DNA from: Pimelobacter sp.
GTDB lineage: Bacteria; Actinomycetota; Actinomycetes; Propionibacteriales; Nocardioidaceae
Length of the DNA stretch: 44,397 bases
Direction: 5' to 3'
NCBI GenBank assembly: GCA_002698575.1
Contig: NZZG01000184.1
Span: 15,754 to 60,150 of the forward strand
Shown here in pieces: positions 9,955 to 19,074 of this stretch. The position numbers were made by a program, and so were the translations under genes. The notes beneath the pieces were generated by a model. That model was not told the DNA's origin, did not search any database, and saw only the letters and a program-made list of their open reading frames with translations. Positions within the stretch are counted from its first letter, which is position 1, and every line of letters begins with the position of its first letter.

Positions 9955-10545
9955 CTATCCCCGGCTCGAGCCCGCCCGGCGGCCTCGCACGACGCCGACG
10001 AAGGCCTGGGTCTGCTCGTCGTCACGCTCCACGAGCCAGGCGAGCCCGATGCTGGTGGGCTCGAGGTCGCCGACCTCCCGCTCGACGACGTCCTTGCGCG
10101 AGTGGAGCCGGGCGATCGAGCGCGGGACGATCGCGACCCCCGTGCCCGCGGCCACCGTCTCGATGGCCTCCTGCGCGGACATCGGTGGCCACGGCTGCTG
10201 GCGGCTGGTGGGGGTCCATCCGGACCGGTGGGGCAGCACCAGCTGCTCGTCGACGAGGTCGGCCAGGGTGACCGCGCCGTCGGCCGCGGCGATGAAGTGC
10301 TCACGCGAGGCGACCACGACGGGGACCTCGTCGTACAGGGTGATGCAGTGCAGGCCCTCGCGCCGCACGGGCAGGCGGACCAGAGCCATGTCCACCTCAC
10401 CGTCGCGCAGCGCGGGCTCCTGGTCGGGCTCGCCCAGGGGCACCAGCTCCAGGGGCTCGGGCCGGCGCTCCCGCCAGGTGCGCGCCCACTTGTCCGGTGT
10501 CGCGCCGGTGACGAAGCCGAGACGCAGGGCGGGTGGTCGGGTCAT
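9955..10545 (-). CDS. Stand-alone LysR-type substrate-binding domain protein (no DNA-binding domain)
   Basis: 196 residues, ATG at 10545. The whole protein aligns with the periplasmic-binding-like effector half of LysR regulators: LRLGFVTGATPDKW at the start, GEVDMALVRLP, DEVPVVVASREHF, ETVAAGTGVAIVPRSIARL, GLAWLVERDDEQTQAFV. The N-terminal winged helix of about 60 residues is absent. No such reading frame lies upstream, where the promoter-like CATACT follows immediately, 6 nt from the start. It may be a ligand-binding antagonist or a decayed regulator that keeps an open frame. Comparable short proteins are annotated in other actinobacteria. Confidence 0.8.
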   Translation of the reverse strand: MTRPPALRLGFVTGATPDKWARTWRERRPEPLELVPLGEPDQEPALRDGEVDMALVRLPVRREGLHCITLYDEVPVVVASREHFIAAADGAVTLADLVDEQLVLPHRSGWTPTSRQQPWPPMSAQEAIETVAAGTGVAIVPRSIARLHSRKDVVEREVGDLEPTSIGLAWLVERDDEQTQAFVGVVRGRRAGSSRG

Positions 10546-10551
10546 GGAGGG

Positions 10552-10557
10552 AGTATG
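10552..10557 (-). promoter_or_regulatory. -10 hexamer of the LysR-like gene
   Basis: Minus-strand CATACT, 6 nt before the ATG at 10545; one base from the TANNNT pattern seen elsewhere. Confidence 0.4.
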
Positions 10558-10598
10558 GCGGGTCGTTCTCCTCCCCCCGAGGGGTCCCGGACGTCGCG

Positions 10599-10604
10599 TA
10601 GCGT
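10599..10604 (+). promoter_or_regulatory. -10 hexamer in front of an 11-codon mini-ORF
   Basis: TAGCGT ends 7 nt before the ATG at 10612, not before the ATG at 10648. By the rule seen at other genes here, the transcript should begin at the mini-ORF. Confidence 0.5.
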
Positions 10605-10611
10605 GACGTGC

Positions 10612-10647
10612 ATGCGACCTCGTCTCCCCGCCGCCCTGGCGTCCTAG
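10612..10647 (+). CDS. Candidate leader peptide directly preceding the NAD(P)-binding protein
   Basis: The ATG at 10612 opens an 11-residue frame, MRPRLPAALAS, ending in TAG at 10645-10647. It is in frame with the next gene, whose ATG follows without a gap. A promoter hexamer is placed for leaderless translation of this ORF. Translation of the downstream gene would then depend on termination and re-initiation. Alternatively the TAG is a sequencing or point change in an N-terminal extension. Confidence 0.35.
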   Translation: MRPRLPAALAS

Positions 10648-11622
10648 ATGCGTGTCCTGGTCGCCGGCGCTACCGGCTACATCGGTTCGCGGCTGATCCC
10701 GGCCCTGCTCGACCAGGGCCACGACGTGGTGGCCACCGCCCGTGACCCCGACGCGCTGACGGCCTATGCCTGGTCCGACGCCGTCTCCACCCGGCACCTC
10801 GACGTCGAGGACACCGTCTCGGTGCACCTGGCCGTCCGCGATGTCGACGCGGTCGTCTACCTGGTGCACTCGATGGGCGCCGGTGACTTCGTGGACCGGG
10901 ACCGTGAGGCGGCCGAGCACGTCGTGGCCGCGTGCGCCTATGCGGGTGTCGGCCGGATCGTGTACCTGTCCGGTCTCGTGCCCGAGGGCGAGCTCTCCGA
11001 CCACCTGCGCTCGCGGCTCGAGGTCGAGGAGATCCTGCTGGCCGGTCCGACCCCGGCGACGGTCCTGCGGGCGTCCATGGTGATCGGCGCCGGGTCGTTG
11101 TCCTTCGAGGTGCTGCGCCGGGTCGGTGACCGGTTGCCGGTCGCGGCGCTCCCGCTGTGGATGAACCGGCGGATCCAGCCGATCGCCGTCTCCGACGTCG
11201 TGGCCCTGATCGCAGCCGCCCTGGGGGGCGAGCCCCGCAACCGGCACTACGACGTGGGCGGGGACGAGGTGGTGTCCTACGCCGAGCTGCTGGCCCGCTA
11301 TGCCGCCGCCGCCGGGGTGAGTCGGCCGCACGTGCCGGTGCTGTTCGCCCCCACGACTCTCGTGGGCGAGGCGGTGGCCGCGTTGACCGGCGTGCCCCGC
11401 ACGACCGTCAAGGCCTTGGTCAAGAGCCTGTCGCACGACATGGTCTGCGCCGAGAACGACGTACGGCGAGACCTCCTCCCGGGACGCACCTACCTCGGCA
11501 TCGATGCGGCGATCGAACGCTCGCTGGCCGGGGGGCGCGATGCCACGCAGATCGAGGGAGACGTGCAGGGCGAGGCCGACAGCGACCCCGACTGGGTCGG
11601 CTCCACCTGGCGGTTGACCTGA
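10648..11622 (+). CDS. NAD(P)H-binding protein, atypical SDR/NmrA family
   Basis: 324 residues. Rossmann fold with GATGYIG at 7-13, ARDP (NADP-preference region) and VVYLVHSMG. It lacks the classical YxxxK catalytic pair, so it belongs to the atypical SDRs (NmrA or complex-I NDUFA9-like) that bind dinucleotide as redox sensors or chaperones. Substrate unknown. There is no Shine-Dalgarno; the ATG abuts the stop of the 11-codon mini-ORF. It is followed after about 107 bp by the XRE-TPR regulator on the same strand. Confidence 0.82.
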   Translation: MRVLVAGATGYIGSRLIPALLDQGHDVVATARDPDALTAYAWSDAVSTRHLDVEDTVSVHLAVRDVDAVVYLVHSMGAGDFVDRDREAAEHVVAACAYAGVGRIVYLSGLVPEGELSDHLRSRLEVEEILLAGPTPATVLRASMVIGAGSLSFEVLRRVGDRLPVAALPLWMNRRIQPIAVSDVVALIAAALGGEPRNRHYDVGGDEVVSYAELLARYAAAAGVSRPHVPVLFAPTTLVGEAVAALTGVPRTTVKALVKSLSHDMVCAENDVRRDLLPGRTYLGIDAAIERSLAGGRDATQIEGDVQGEADSDPDWVGSTWRLT

Positions 11623-11714
11623 TCGGAATTACCCACCAGAGTATTCGGCGAGGGCTCTCGGGACCGCTCACAGGAAAATGTGTGCCCCAAGACCAACACC
11701 TGTCAGGCACATTC

Positions 11715-11723
11715 GGGCACAAT
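11715..11723 (+). promoter_or_regulatory. Promoter and possible half-site of the XRE-TPR regulator
   Basis: CACAAT (11718-11723) is spaced 6 nt from the GTG at 11730, like the other leaderless -10 boxes. It lies inside GGGCACAAT. The reverse complement starts ATTGTGC, and ATTGTGC also occurs at 13596-13602 and 13683-13689 upstream of the peptide genes. A GTGCCC at 11682-11687 opposes the GGGCAC. The link is only suggestive. Confidence 0.35.
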
Positions 11724-11729
11724 GGGGGA

Positions 11730-13124
11730 GTGACCCCTCCTTCAACGGCCCTCGCCGACCTGCGTGTCGACGTCAAGTCGATCGATCCGGCGCTCCTGGG
11801 CCGCCGGATCCGTCACGCTCGGCAACGTGCAGGGCTCACCCAGGGCGACGCAGCGGGCACCGACATGTCGACCGCCTACATCTCGCGCATCGAGGCCGGC
11901 CAGCGTCGCCCCGGCGCCGACCTCCTGATCGCCCTGGCCGAGCGCCTGCACTGCACCCCGGAGGAGCTGCTCGCGCCCGACGACTCGGTGGTCACCTACG
12001 ACGCGGAGGTCGTGGCCAGGCTGACGTTGGAGCTGGACTACGGCGACCTCTCGTTGCGGACGGGATCTCCGAACGACGCTCTCGGGCACGCCGACGTCGT
12101 CCTGGCCGAGGCCGAGCGCACCAGCGCGGTGCCGCCCGCCCTGCGTCGGCAGGCCGCCCTGATGCGCGCCGCCGCCCTGGAGTCCCTGGGTCGGCCCGAC
12201 GAGGCGCTGCTCGCCTATGAGGCGGTGGTGGAGGACGACGACGAGCCGCTGCGCCTGATCAGCGCCCTGACCGCCCTGAGCAGGCTCTACCGCGAGAGCG
12301 GTGACCTGGGCCGTGCCGTGGACATCGGTGACCGGGCACTGGCGCTGGTGGAGCCGCACGCCCTGGACGCGAGCGCCGAGGGGATCAAGCTGACCGTCAC
12401 CGTGGCGGCCGCCCACTTCCAGCGGGGCGACGTCAACCACGCGCTGCGTCTGTGCCAGGCCACCATGGCCAGCGCAGACCGACTCGACTCGCCCCAGGCG
12501 CGTGCCGCCGTGTACTGGAACACCTCGGTCATGGAGTCGCGCAACGGACGGGTGGAGGCGGCGCTGCCCCTGGCCGAGAAGGCGCTCGCCCTGCTCGAGG
12601 CCGCGGAGGACGCTCGCAACCAGACCCGGTTGCGCATCCAGCTCGGCCTCCTCCACCTGCGCAGCGACCCGCCCCTGCCCCAGGAGGCGTTGACCGCCTT
12701 GCGCCAGGCGACCCGCGACGCCGAGACCACCGACCTGGCGGCCGCCGACCGGGCCCGCATCGCCGTGGGACTCGCGCGTGCGCACCTGATGCTCGACGAG
12801 CTCGACGAGGCCGCCCTCGCCGTGCGGGACGCGCACCGCGAGAGCGCGTCGTCCTCGCCGTTCCTGGCCGTGCAGGCACAGGTGCTCGACGGCCAGATCG
12901 CGCTGGCGACCGGGCGCAGGGACGCCGCCCTGGAGACCTTCCGCGCTGCAGCGGTTCAGCTGGAGACGGTGCAGGACAGCGCTCAGGAGATCGCCCAGCT
13001 CTGGTTCGACCTCGGCGCCATCCTGGACTCCGAGGGCCAGTACCGCGAGGCGTCCCAGGCGTTCAAGGCCGCCAGCGCGCTCTCGGGCACGGGCATGACA
13101 GCTGCGGCCGCCGCCGGACGGTGA
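11730..13124 (+). CDS. XRE-family regulator with C-terminal TPR array (RRNPP-like architecture)
   Basis: 464 residues, GTG start. Residues about 24-81 are a Cro/C1-type helix-turn-helix (LGRRIRHARQRAGLTQGD, AYISRIEAGQRRP, LAERLHCTPEEL). Residues about 100-460 are helical repeats of TPR type with the expected spacing, for example SALTALSRLYRESGDLGRA, AAHFQRGDVNHALRLCQA, LWFDLGAILDSEGQYREA. In Firmicutes this HTH+TPR layout (PlcR, NprR, Rgg, PrgX) binds re-imported signalling peptides encoded next to it. Here two small secreted peptides converge on the gene 15 bp away. That the TPR array binds those peptides is inference; other actinobacterial XRE-TPR proteins have no known ligand. Confidence 0.88.
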   Translation: MTPPSTALADLRVDVKSIDPALLGRRIRHARQRAGLTQGDAAGTDMSTAYISRIEAGQRRPGADLLIALAERLHCTPEELLAPDDSVVTYDAEVVARLTLELDYGDLSLRTGSPNDALGHADVVLAEAERTSAVPPALRRQAALMRAAALESLGRPDEALLAYEAVVEDDDEPLRLISALTALSRLYRESGDLGRAVDIGDRALALVEPHALDASAEGIKLTVTVAAAHFQRGDVNHALRLCQATMASADRLDSPQARAAVYWNTSVMESRNGRVEAALPLAEKALALLEAAEDARNQTRLRIQLGLLHLRSDPPLPQEALTALRQATRDAETTDLAAADRARIAVGLARAHLMLDELDEAALAVRDAHRESASSSPFLAVQAQVLDGQIALATGRRDAALETFRAAAVQLETVQDSAQEIAQLWFDLGAILDSEGQYREASQAFKAASALSGTGMTAAAAAGR

Positions 13125-13139
13125 TCCGGCAGCCCCGGC

Positions 13140-13292
13140 TCAGCAGCACCAGCTGTCGCCGCCCCGGGCACTGACCTGCTTGACGATGGACGAGTCGGTG
13201 GGCGCGGCGTCGACCTGGCTCGCGGCACCGGCGCCACCGGCGATCGTGAAGGCGACGGTCAGGGCGAGCAGAGCGGTGCGGAACGTGGTCAT
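13140..13292 (-). CDS. Small secreted peptide A (50 aa, C-terminal RGGDSWCC)
   Basis: 50 residues. A strong Shine-Dalgarno AGGAG lies 7 nt before the ATG at 13292. The N terminus is a Sec signal (basic R5, hydrophobic core about 7-23, AGA or VDA cleavage options near 23 and 29). The remainder is a 20-25 residue tail ending in RGGDSWCC. It is nearly identical to peptide B: signal peptide and last eight residues are the same, and the differences are at residues 33-34 and 40-42. It lies 68 bp downstream of B on the same strand, so the two are probably one transcript. No modification enzyme or immunity gene is adjacent. The most economical reading is a pheromone propeptide for the neighbouring XRE-TPR regulator; a small toxin or lipid-modified peptide is possible. 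Confidence 0.8.
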   Translation of the reverse strand: MTTFRTALLALTVAFTIAGGAGAASQVDAAPTDSSIVKQVSARGGDSWCC

Positions 13293-13360
13293 CGAGATCT
13301 CCTGGAGAGTGAGGTGCGGTGAGGTGTGAAGGGGTGACGACGAGGTGGTGAGCCGCTGGC

Positions 13361-13513
13361 TCAGCAGCACCAGCTGTCGCCGCCGCGGACGTTCGTCTGC
13401 TTGACGATGGACTTGCCGGTGGGCGCGGCGTCGACCTGGCTCGCGGCACCGGCGCCACCGGCGATCGTGAAGGCGACGGTCAGGGCGAGCAGTGCGGTGC
13501 GGAACGTGGTCAT
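13361..13513 (-). CDS. Small secreted peptide B (50 aa, C-terminal RGGDSWCC)
   Basis: 50 residues, the first gene of the tandem pair. It has the same Shine-Dalgarno context (CAGGAGATCTCG then ATG) and the same 32-residue N terminus as peptide A. The tail has GK at 33-34 and TNV at 40-42 where A has DS and VSA, and ends in the same RGGDSWCC. Nucleotide identity is high through the signal region, with one synonymous change, so the duplication looks recent, with changes concentrated in the segment just ahead of the conserved octapeptide. Both C-terminal residues are Cys, which could form a disulfide or be modified. Confidence 0.8.
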   Translation of the reverse strand: MTTFRTALLALTVAFTIAGGAGAASQVDAAPTGKSIVKQTNVRGGDSWCC

Positions 13514-13571
13514 CGAGATCTCCTGGGTGAAGGGGCCGCGTCGAGTGGCGCGGGTCCGAATGTCATGTCTT

Positions 13572-13587
13572 GTCAAGTGGGCTTGAC
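13572..13587. promoter_or_regulatory. Inverted repeat upstream of the peptide genes (candidate operator)
   Basis: GTCAAGTGGGCTTGAC has perfect 6-bp arms around 4 nt, centred about 66 bp upstream of the ATG of peptide B. On the minus strand one arm is part of TTGACA (13576-13571). It is a candidate binding site for the adjacent XRE-TPR protein; no matching palindrome is seen at that gene's own promoter. Confidence 0.45.
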
Positions 13588-13652
13588 TCACCATGATTGT
13601 GCCGGATCTTCGACCGCTGGGAAGGGTCGTTGCGACTCCTCACGCCTCGGGG

Positions 13653-13670
13653 ATGCCCGAAAGTGGGCAT
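13653..13670. promoter_or_regulatory. Inverted repeat ATGCCC-N6-GGGCAT
   Basis: Perfect 6-bp arms around GAAAGT, about 140 bp upstream of the peptide genes. It is possibly a second operator or a small hairpin; function unknown. Confidence 0.35.
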
Positions 13671-14091
13671 GATCGCGCGCGGATTGTGCACCCTGCGGAG
13701 GGTCGCCGAGGCCCGCATCGTCCTCCGACGTCGGCTGCCCCGGGCCGCGCGAAGAGGCGGTGGCGGGCCCGGTGAGGGGTGCGGGTGGGCCCAGGTCGTC
13801 CGGCCGCATCGGGTGGTCGACCTGATCCCGTCGGTCCCACCTGACCTGCGCTAACAGTGTGCAAGCACCCTGGCCGCCGCCGGCTGGCGGATCCTGGGGT
13901 TCTCTCCGGGCGTGGGCCGGACTCCGGGAGGGGAGCCCCGGGGCGCGCCGTTGGGACCGGGTCGGTGTGGCGCCTGTGAGGCGGCCCGGGAGTGGCGGCA
14001 TTCCCGACGACCGGCAGGCTATGCACCCTGCACAGAAATTTTACTTTCCCTCGGCTGGTCCAGACCTGTGGGCGGCGTCCGGACACAGCAC

Positions 14092-14129
14092 AGCACCCGG
14101 TCCTGCTCCGCTGAGCAGGACCGGGTGCT
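14092..14129 (-). terminator. Strong hairpin terminator downstream of katG
   Basis: A perfect 17-bp stem (14092-14108 with 14113-14129) around a CGCT loop, 66 bp beyond the katG stop. There is no T-tract, as is common for actinobacterial terminators. Confidence 0.8.
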
Positions 14130-14195
14130 GGTGGGTGAGGTCAGCGTCGGCAGCGGGTCGTCGACACGCCGCCCGGCGACCGCGCTGGCTGGGGG

Positions 14196-16929
<2,734 letters not shown>

Positions 16930-16936
16930 GGAACTC

Positions 16937-16966
16937 ACTGTGGCCCACAAACTTGAACCAGTCAAG
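16937..16966 (-). promoter_or_regulatory. furA promoter with FurA-box-like palindrome
   Basis: On the minus strand TTGACT (16965-16960) and CACAGT (16942-16937), 17 bp apart, are candidate -35 and -10 boxes. The -35 lies in CTTGA-N5-TCAAG (16952-16966), which resembles FurA sites known upstream of actinobacterial furA-katG operons, consistent with autorepression. Confidence 0.6.
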
Positions 16967-17017
16967 AATTGCACACCGGGGGCGTGTCGTCCGTGGGCCC
17001 GTCCGTCGGCCTTGCCC

Positions 17018-17055
17018 AAAAAGACCGACAGGCCACGTGGAGCCGTGGCCTGTCG
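17018..17055 (-). terminator. Rho-independent terminator of tRNA-Leu
   Basis: A 12-bp perfect stem (17026-17037 with 17044-17055), 6-nt loop, followed on the minus strand by GTCTTTTT. It begins 3 nt after the tRNA 3' end. This is the only clear T-tract terminator in the window. Confidence 0.9.
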
Positions 17056-17057
17056 AG

Positions 17058-17144
17058 TGTCCGAGGGGGGACTTGAACCCCCACGCCCGCTAATGGGGCA
17101 CTAGCACCTCAAGCTAGCGCGTCTACCAATTCCGCCACCCGGAC
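17058..17144 (-). tRNA. tRNA-Leu (anticodon GAG)
   Basis: 87-nt class II tRNA with a long variable arm. The acceptor stem GTCCGGG pairs with CTCGGAC (one G-U), the anticodon stem is CTAGC/GCTAG with loop TTGAGGT (anticodon at 17108-17110), and the T-arm is GGGGG-TTCAAGT-CCCCC. The discriminator is A and CCA is not encoded. It reads CUC and CUU leucine codons. Confidence 0.95.
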
Positions 17145-17210
17145 GAGTGCGTCGGAACAGTAGCAAAGGACGAGCCCGCCACCTGCATCGGGGGACTGTT
17201 GCCCGGATGC

Positions 17211-17216
17211 GACGAT
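17211..17216 (+). promoter_or_regulatory. -10-like hexamer of the M20 peptidase gene
   Basis: GACGAT, 6 nt before the ATG at 17223; a weak match to the local leaderless pattern. Confidence 0.3.
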
Positions 17217-17222
17217 GGGCAC

Positions 17223-18575
17223 ATGAGCAGCGAAGAGGCAGAGGCCCCTGCCGGTCCGGGTGTCCCGTCGTACGACCCCGCCGGCGAGGTCGTCGACCTG
17301 TGCCGCGAGCTGATCAGGATCGACACGACCAACTACGGCGACCCGGCCGGCACCGAGGGCCCGGGCGAGCGCAAGGCGGCCGAGTACGTCGCCACGCTGC
17401 TCGACGAGGTCGGCATCGAGTCACGCCTCTACGAGTCGACGCCGGGTCGCACCTCGGTCGTGGCCACCTGGGGCGGCGACGACGACAGCCGGGGCCGGCT
17501 CCTGCTGCACGGCCACCTCGACGTCGTGCCGGCGGCCGCCGAGGACTGGCAGGTCGACCCGTTCAGCGGCGAGATCCAGGACGGCTACGTGTGGGGGCGA
17601 GGTGCCGTCGACATGAAGGACTTCGACGCGATGCTGCTCTCGACCGTGCGCGCTCGGCAGCGCTCCGGCCAGGTCCCGGACCGTCCGATGGTCCTGTGCT
17701 TCACCGCCGACGAGGAGGCCGGTGGCCACCACGGCGCCGAGGTCCTGGTCGAGGAGCACCGCGACGAGTTCGAGGGCGTCACCGAGGCCGTCGGCGAGGT
17801 GGGGGGTTTCAGCACCACCGTGCGAGGTCGGCGGCTGTACCTGATCGAGGCGGCCGAGAAGGGCATGGCCTGGATGAAGCTGACCGCGCGCGGCCGAGCG
17901 GGTCACGGGTCGATGATCAACCCCGACAACGCCATCACCCGGCTCTCCGCCGCGGTGGCACGCATCGGCGCCCACCAGTGGCCTGTCCGGCTCACCCCGA
18001 CGATGGAGGTGCTGCTCGCGACCGTCGCCGACCTGGCCGGGACCGAGGCGACCCCCGAGAACGCCCAGGCGCTGGTCGAGGAGTTCGGGGGAGCCACCCG
18101 GATGCTCGGCGCGGTGATCCGCAACACCGTCAACCCCACGCAGCTCGCGAGCGGCTACAAGGTCAACGTGATCCCGACGGAGGCCAGCGCCCACATCGAC
18201 GGCCGTTTCCTGCCCGGCTACGAGGACGAGTTCTTCGCGACCCTGCGTGAGCTCTGCGGCGACGGCATCGAGTGGGACTACGTCTCCCACCAGCAGCCGT
18301 GGGAGACGCCGTACGACGGCGACCTGGTCGCCACCATGACGCGCTCCATCCTGGCCGAGGACCCCGACGGGATCGTGGCGCCGTACACGATGAGTGGCGG
18401 CACCGACGCCAAGCACTTCCGCAAGCTCGGCATGCGCTCCTACGGCTTCGCCCCGCTGCGGCTGCCCGCCGACCTCGACTTCACCGCGCTCTTCCACGGC
18501 GTCGACGAGCGCGTGCCCGTCGACGCCCTCGAGTTCGGGGCAAGGGTCTTCGACCGGTTCCTCGGCGAGGCGTAG
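17223..18575 (+). CDS. M20-family metallopeptidase (dipeptidase/deacylase type)
   Basis: 450 residues. Metal ligands of the M20 fold are visible: H98 and D100 in LLLHGHLDVVP, D130 in GRGAVDMKD, E164-E165 in TADEEAGG, and a late His in LFHGVDE. The lid domain lies between (MAWMKLTARGRAGHGSM). It probably hydrolyses small peptides or N-acyl amino acids in the cytosol; the substrate is not inferable. It converges on a DUF5703 gene, a neighbour often seen beside such peptidases in actinobacteria. Confidence 0.88.
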   Translation: MSSEEAEAPAGPGVPSYDPAGEVVDLCRELIRIDTTNYGDPAGTEGPGERKAAEYVATLLDEVGIESRLYESTPGRTSVVATWGGDDDSRGRLLLHGHLDVVPAAAEDWQVDPFSGEIQDGYVWGRGAVDMKDFDAMLLSTVRARQRSGQVPDRPMVLCFTADEEAGGHHGAEVLVEEHRDEFEGVTEAVGEVGGFSTTVRGRRLYLIEAAEKGMAWMKLTARGRAGHGSMINPDNAITRLSAAVARIGAHQWPVRLTPTMEVLLATVADLAGTEATPENAQALVEEFGGATRMLGAVIRNTVNPTQLASGYKVNVIPTEASAHIDGRFLPGYEDEFFATLRELCGDGIEWDYVSHQQPWETPYDGDLVATMTRSILAEDPDGIVAPYTMSGGTDAKHFRKLGMRSYGFAPLRLPADLDFTALFHGVDERVPVDALEFGARVFDRFLGEA

Positions 18576-18597
18576 GCGTTCACGGCGACCTCGTGGG

Positions 18598-18617
18598 CGC
18601 CTAGGTGTACCTAGGCG
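18598..18617. terminator. Hairpin between the convergent M20 and DUF5703 genes
   Basis: CGCCTAGGT-GT-ACCTAGGCG forms a near-perfect 20-bp palindrome overlapping the DUF5703 stop. It is probably a bidirectional terminator. Confidence 0.5.
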
Positions 18618-18829
18618 GTCCGGACGGCTCGAATGATCTTGCGGCGCAGGATCACCCGGCGCACGCCGTCGTTGCCGATGCGAACCCGGTCCAGCTCCCA
18701 GCCGCCGTGCTCGGCGCGGTCCACGAGCAGCTTGGTGACGACGCCGCGAGGGAAGTCCCGGTCGAAGCTGACCTTGTCGAACTCCCACTCCACGCCGGCA
18801 CGCGGGGCGCGACGCTCCTGACGGCTCAC
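18611..18829 (-). CDS. DUF5703-family small protein
   Basis: 72 residues if started at the GTG at 18829, which matches the usual length of about 60-70. The frame remains open upstream to an ATG at 18931, but that part looks like non-family sequence. The conserved core is EWEFDKVSFDRDFPRG...LLVDRAEHGGWELDRVRIGNDGVRRVILRRKIIR. Function unknown. GATGGT 6 nt before the GTG fits the local promoter pattern weakly. The IS110 element lies directly upstream, so the native promoter may have been altered. Confidence 0.7.
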   Translation of the reverse strand: MSRQERRAPRAGVEWEFDKVSFDRDFPRGVVTKLLVDRAEHGGWELDRVRIGNDGVRRVILRRKIIRAVRTA

Positions 18830-18964
18830 TGGTGCACCATCCTCTTGTCGGTAGTCATAGATGGGCTGCCGGTACACCCCTGGTCCCCACCGGACCATCG
18901 CCACGAGCGCTCGACTCTCGAGGTCCAGCATGAGTTCTGCGAGGTCCGGTGGCCCAGGACCCGC

Positions 18965-19023
18965 CGACCGGCTACAGGGCTATGCGCCGATGAGCGCCGA
19001 TCAGTGAGCGACCGGCTGCAGGG
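18965..19023. repeat. Imperfect direct repeat in the IS110 left non-coding region
   Basis: CGACCGGCTACAGGG (18965-18979) and CGACCGGCTGCAGGG (19009-19023) differ at one base and start 44 bp apart. Between them GCGCCGATGA and GCGCCGATCA also repeat. It is possibly part of the structured non-coding RNA region of the element. Confidence 0.7.
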
Positions 19024-19074
19024 TCCCGGGACCACCGGGTGTTCTCTCACTGCTCCAACAGCGAGGAACCAACC

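Larger units (their letters stand above)
13514..14091 (-). other. Long gene-free region upstream of the peptide genes
   Basis: About 580 bp with no frame showing convincing coding character; the open frames here are Pro/Arg/Gly-rich GC artefacts. It holds the likely control region of the peptides (inverted repeats at 13572-13587 and 13653-13670) and, at about 14034-14050, an unusually AT-rich run (GAAATTTTACTTTCCC). An untranslated leader or small RNA is possible; I cannot identify one. Confidence 0.5.

Noticed and set aside
13588..14086. Open frames of 60-148 codons in the region between the peptides and katG
   Set aside because: Pro/Arg/Gly-rich composition, no start signals and no motifs; they look like random GC-rich frames.
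18830..18931. N-terminal extension of the DUF5703 gene to the ATG at 18931
   Set aside because: It exceeds the family length and probably runs into IS110 or intergenic sequence; the GTG at 18829 gives the expected size.
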